Shown here: in pieces, positions 61,701 through 64,000 of the stretch
Layout of the letters: each line of letters starts with the position of its first letter
Position numbering within the stretch: position 1 is the stretch's first letter
Assembly: GCA_002633005.1 (NCBI GenBank)
Contig: NMRA01000038.1
Span: 371,745-435,744 of the forward strand
Source: Phoronis australis
Lineage: Eukaryota > Phoronida > Phoronidae
Reading direction: 5' to 3'
Length of the DNA: 64,000 nt
The notes under the pieces: model-generated
What the model was told of the DNA's origin: nothing
Database searches by the model: none
Seen by the model: only the letters and a program-made list of their open reading frames with translations
Translations under genes and position numbers: made by a program

Positions 61701-62882
61701 TACCATGTGAAAACAAGTGCTTGACACGTGTGTTGCATTGTGGGTAAATACCTAGGAATGAGAGTGGTGTTGTGCTATATCAGGACTGGCCTTTTTATGG
61801 ATTTTTGATTTTCAGTAAATGCTAACTATTGGTCATGGAGTTAACCATTCCAAATTGCTGCGGGCATGATTCCAGTTTAAAAATTGGAGAGTTAAAGATA
61901 TTTTTTCGTGCCTTTGACTTGTAAGTCAACCCCAGCTTTTTGTAGTAATTGGCTCAAGACCTCAGTCCTGTTTTGTCACCTGGAGAAGTCTTGACATTCT
62001 GTACAAGTCTTTTCAAAGGTTGTACACTCAGGTGTAGTTAAATGATGAAAACACAATCTTGTATTGTTTGCAAGAATGAAACTGCAACTATCATAAATTT
62101 CACAGAGGTCAGTTTTCACCCTTTAAGACCACTGGTAAACTGAGCACCATTAAGATTTGAACCTACAATTGGCTTAGCAACTGGGTGTACAACTGCAAAC
62201 TAAAAGAGGGCCCCTGGATCATAGAATCCAAAAAGCTGTGTCAAAACTCCTGTGCAGATAATCTGTTTTGCTATAAATCATTTTCTGTATTAAAGTAAAA
62301 CATGTAAAGACATGGCTTAAAATGTAATTGGGAAGTGTAATTTGCATTTTCATCACTCCAATCTGTTTTTATTTGGCCAAATGAATTTAAAATGCAATAG
62401 TTGCGACGATATGATTGTAAAATGGTGTGCAAGCTCCTAAATGTTTTTAAGAACGATTTTTGTGGAGAAAAGGATCTGCACCACATCAAATGTCGAGTTA
62501 GTACCGTGGCATGATCCTGCTGAATAACGCTGCATGATGTGAGCTATTTGTGCCCATGATGTACGTCATGAGTGCAAAGATTGTCCATTGTTGAACTTTT
62601 TTTGAGTTCACAGTCATGTACAATTTATTAATGCAACTGCAGCTTGATACCGTTACCACAATAAAATAACATTAATCCTTAGTTTCTTGGCATGCAAATA
62701 CCCCTTAAATGTGCTTGTATTGTTCAGACATGCTCACAAGAACACTGTCATGCAACTCAAGTGGAGTCCCAATGGAAGTTGGTTACTGACGGCATCCAGG
62801 GACCATCTGATCAAACTATTTGACATCCGCAACATGAGAGAAGAGTTACAGACGTTTAAGGGGCATAAAAAGGAGGCTTCGG
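55765..62882 (+). CDS. WDR33: WDR33, CPSF polyadenylation-signal reader, 5' eight coding exons
   Basis: Exons: 55765-56019, 57171-57239, 57600-57704, 58269-58364, 59022-59173, 60158-60255, 60952-61078, 62728-62882. Phases agree; 352 residues are encoded before the window ends, with the next exon beyond 64000. WDR33 is the nuclear CPSF subunit that with CPSF30 binds AAUAAA. The N-terminus has [24 protein letters not shown], the conserved basic RNA-contacting segment, followed by IW.RD. The WD40 repeats begin with [20 protein letters not shown] and continue through [34 protein letters not shown] and [13 protein letters not shown]. The start is the first ATG after a 5' UTR acceptor. The long proline/glycine-rich C-terminus of the family is not in this window. 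Exon 5 has a plausible read-through alternative end. Confidence 0.95.
58427..58556. repeat. 46-bp tandem repeat, nearly three units
   Basis: Units of GGTTTCATGGCT...CATATACTATAGACAGGAAG with small differences, in WDR33 intron 4. Confidence 0.9.
59174..59361 (+). CDS. WDR33: Possible alternative last exon of WDR33 by intronic polyadenylation
   Basis: If the exon 5 donor is not used, the frame stays open past it and stops with TAA at 59337-59339, predicting a 280-residue isoform. The tail includes [18 protein letters not shown], a hydrophobic membrane-like stretch. AATAAA lies at 59356-59361, 16 nt after the stop, with a G/T-rich stretch (TTCGTTGGGTT) just beyond. This is the arrangement of a composite terminal exon. 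Coding status is unproven. Confidence 0.45.
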
Positions 62883-64000
62883 GTAAGAAAAATGAAGCAG
62901 GCGACGTTTCTTGCACCAGCTGGATATAATGCAAGACCATGCAAAATCACGCGTAACCTAGTTAAATGGCAGCCACTGATCGAAGTGATTTGTTGGTAAG
63001 GTTGAAATGTTGAGTTACGAGAATAAAATTCATGAATTATGCGATAGAATTTACCGTTTGCTCTCCATAAAATGTTTCTCGCTACAAGTGCGTAGCTAAT
63101 GTCTTGTGTCTGCCTAACGCGGCTCACGTCATTGAAGTCAGTTGCAAGTAGTAACAGAGTTGTGTGACCGTCACTAGCAGTCTTGGTAGGCCTGTGAAGA
63201 TTTTAAAAATAATTTTAAGTCAATGATTCTCCAACGGATAAGTCAAGTTTCTATCGATTATTTTTTGAAGACTTCTGCTCCTCAGTATGATTTTACTCTA
63301 GTGTTTCAAATTTAAGCTCATGCACCAAATTCAGGTGGAGCTTCACGTGCTAGTGTGTCGGCCTAAATGTGTGCATATACAGCAGTAAAGATGTGACAAG
63401 TCAGGGGACAGTATGTGTCCAAATTTGGCAAACTTTGGAACATCATTTCTTAGAAATGACTGATGGGATTTATTTAAAACTTTCAGATAATATGGTTTGT
63501 GCGCTGTTCTTCAAAACATTAAAAATTGTCCAGTTTTGCAGACAGGGGCTACCAAAATATAGGACTTTTATGATTTTTATGAAAAAATGAAAAGTTGCAT
63601 AGAACGAAAATGAAATGATGGTTTAGAAAACTAACAATTTTTGAGATTTCATCTTTAACATCTATATCAAACAAAATTTGGTCATGTGAGTGGTACCATT
63701 GTTTTGTTGTGGATGTACCTTCTTTTTTTGCTAAATTTTACTAAAAAAGACTTGGTCACATGAGCCATTTCATAGCAGATTGATATAAAATCAAAAAACA
63801 AATTTTACAGGCTTTCTACTTTCAGAAAATTTATACCACTGTCAGAGTTAAAATCTATAGTTTTGTAGATATTTGGCTTAATAAGTCAACAAGTTGATAC
63901 GGTCCCATGTAAGCTTTCAGCTACTTTAAAGCTGCCTACAAAAATGATTTATACAACACATCACTTCAGAACTGATCTCAGCTTATCTCTCACTAGAAGT
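62883..64000 (+). other. WDR33 intron 8, partial, with an R1 repeat
   Basis: The sequence after the exon 8 donor (GTAAGA) runs to the window end. No further WD-repeat exon is visible. The dispersed repeat at 63415-63925 occupies most of the last 600 bp. Confidence 0.7.
63415..63925 (+). repeat. Dispersed repeat family R1, longest uninterrupted copy
   Basis: It runs from GTCCAAATTTGGCAAAC through GGGGCTACCAAAATATAGG, ATCAAACAAAATTTGGTCATGT and TTAAAATCTATAGTTTTGTAG to a GGTCCCATGTAAG end. Other copies match its left part (7.4, 47.9 kb), right part (22.8 kb) or both (37.9 kb, split by the SINE). No coding potential; probably an old MITE or SINE-like element about 500 bp long. Confidence 0.65.

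Overview
This is an intron-rich animal nuclear genome window at moderate-to-low GC. It carries spliceosomal introns (one clear AT-AC, U12-type), tRNA-derived SINEs, CR1/L1-like LINE debris and several families of non-autonomous DNA transposons. Gene content and transposon types suggest a non-vertebrate metazoan. I cannot tell a marine deuterostome from a spiralian by reading alone. Single undetermined bases at 1996 and 14116 show it is draft assembly.

Four conserved genes can be reconstructed exon by exon, with phases that agree throughout. (1) 1277-12497, minus: a complete nine-exon ecto-5'-nucleotidase (NT5E/CD73-like; 578 aa, signal peptide, all metal/catalytic residues, C-terminal GPI-type tail). 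(2) 20863-33083, plus: a complete 13-exon LSG1, the circularly permuted GTPase of 60S subunit maturation (635 aa as modelled); intron 9 is AT-AC. (3) 37725-51855, minus: a complete five-exon SSU72, the RNA polymerase II CTD phosphatase (193 aa, CX5RS active site in exon 1). (4) 55765 to beyond the window, plus: the first eight coding exons of WDR33, the CPSF subunit that reads the AAUAAA signal. LSG1 and SSU72 converge. SSU72 and WDR33 are head-to-head and both belong to the pre-mRNA 3'-end processing machinery.

Two observations go beyond routine annotation. WDR33 exon 5 reads through its donor into an in-frame tail with a hydrophobic, membrane-like stretch, a stop, and AATAAA 16 nt after it; this is the layout of an intronic-polyadenylation short isoform. 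Within and just beyond SSU72, on the same strand, lie three further splice-bounded open exons (47.8, 38.7 and 35.5 kb). Their phases chain together, end in a stop with a downstream polyA signal, and are compatible with SSU72 exon 2. They are either an alternative SSU72 C-terminus or an unidentified gene interleaved with SSU72.

The rest is introns and intergenic DNA. Recognisable elements are: a Kolobok-like relict (TTAA target site, about 145-bp inverted repeats, coding remnant) with a hAT-like MITE inside it; a Harbinger-like MITE (TAA target site); further hAT-like MITEs; several foldback elements; a SINE nested in another repeat with an 8-bp target-site duplication; the same SINE inside a LINE; and various minisatellites.
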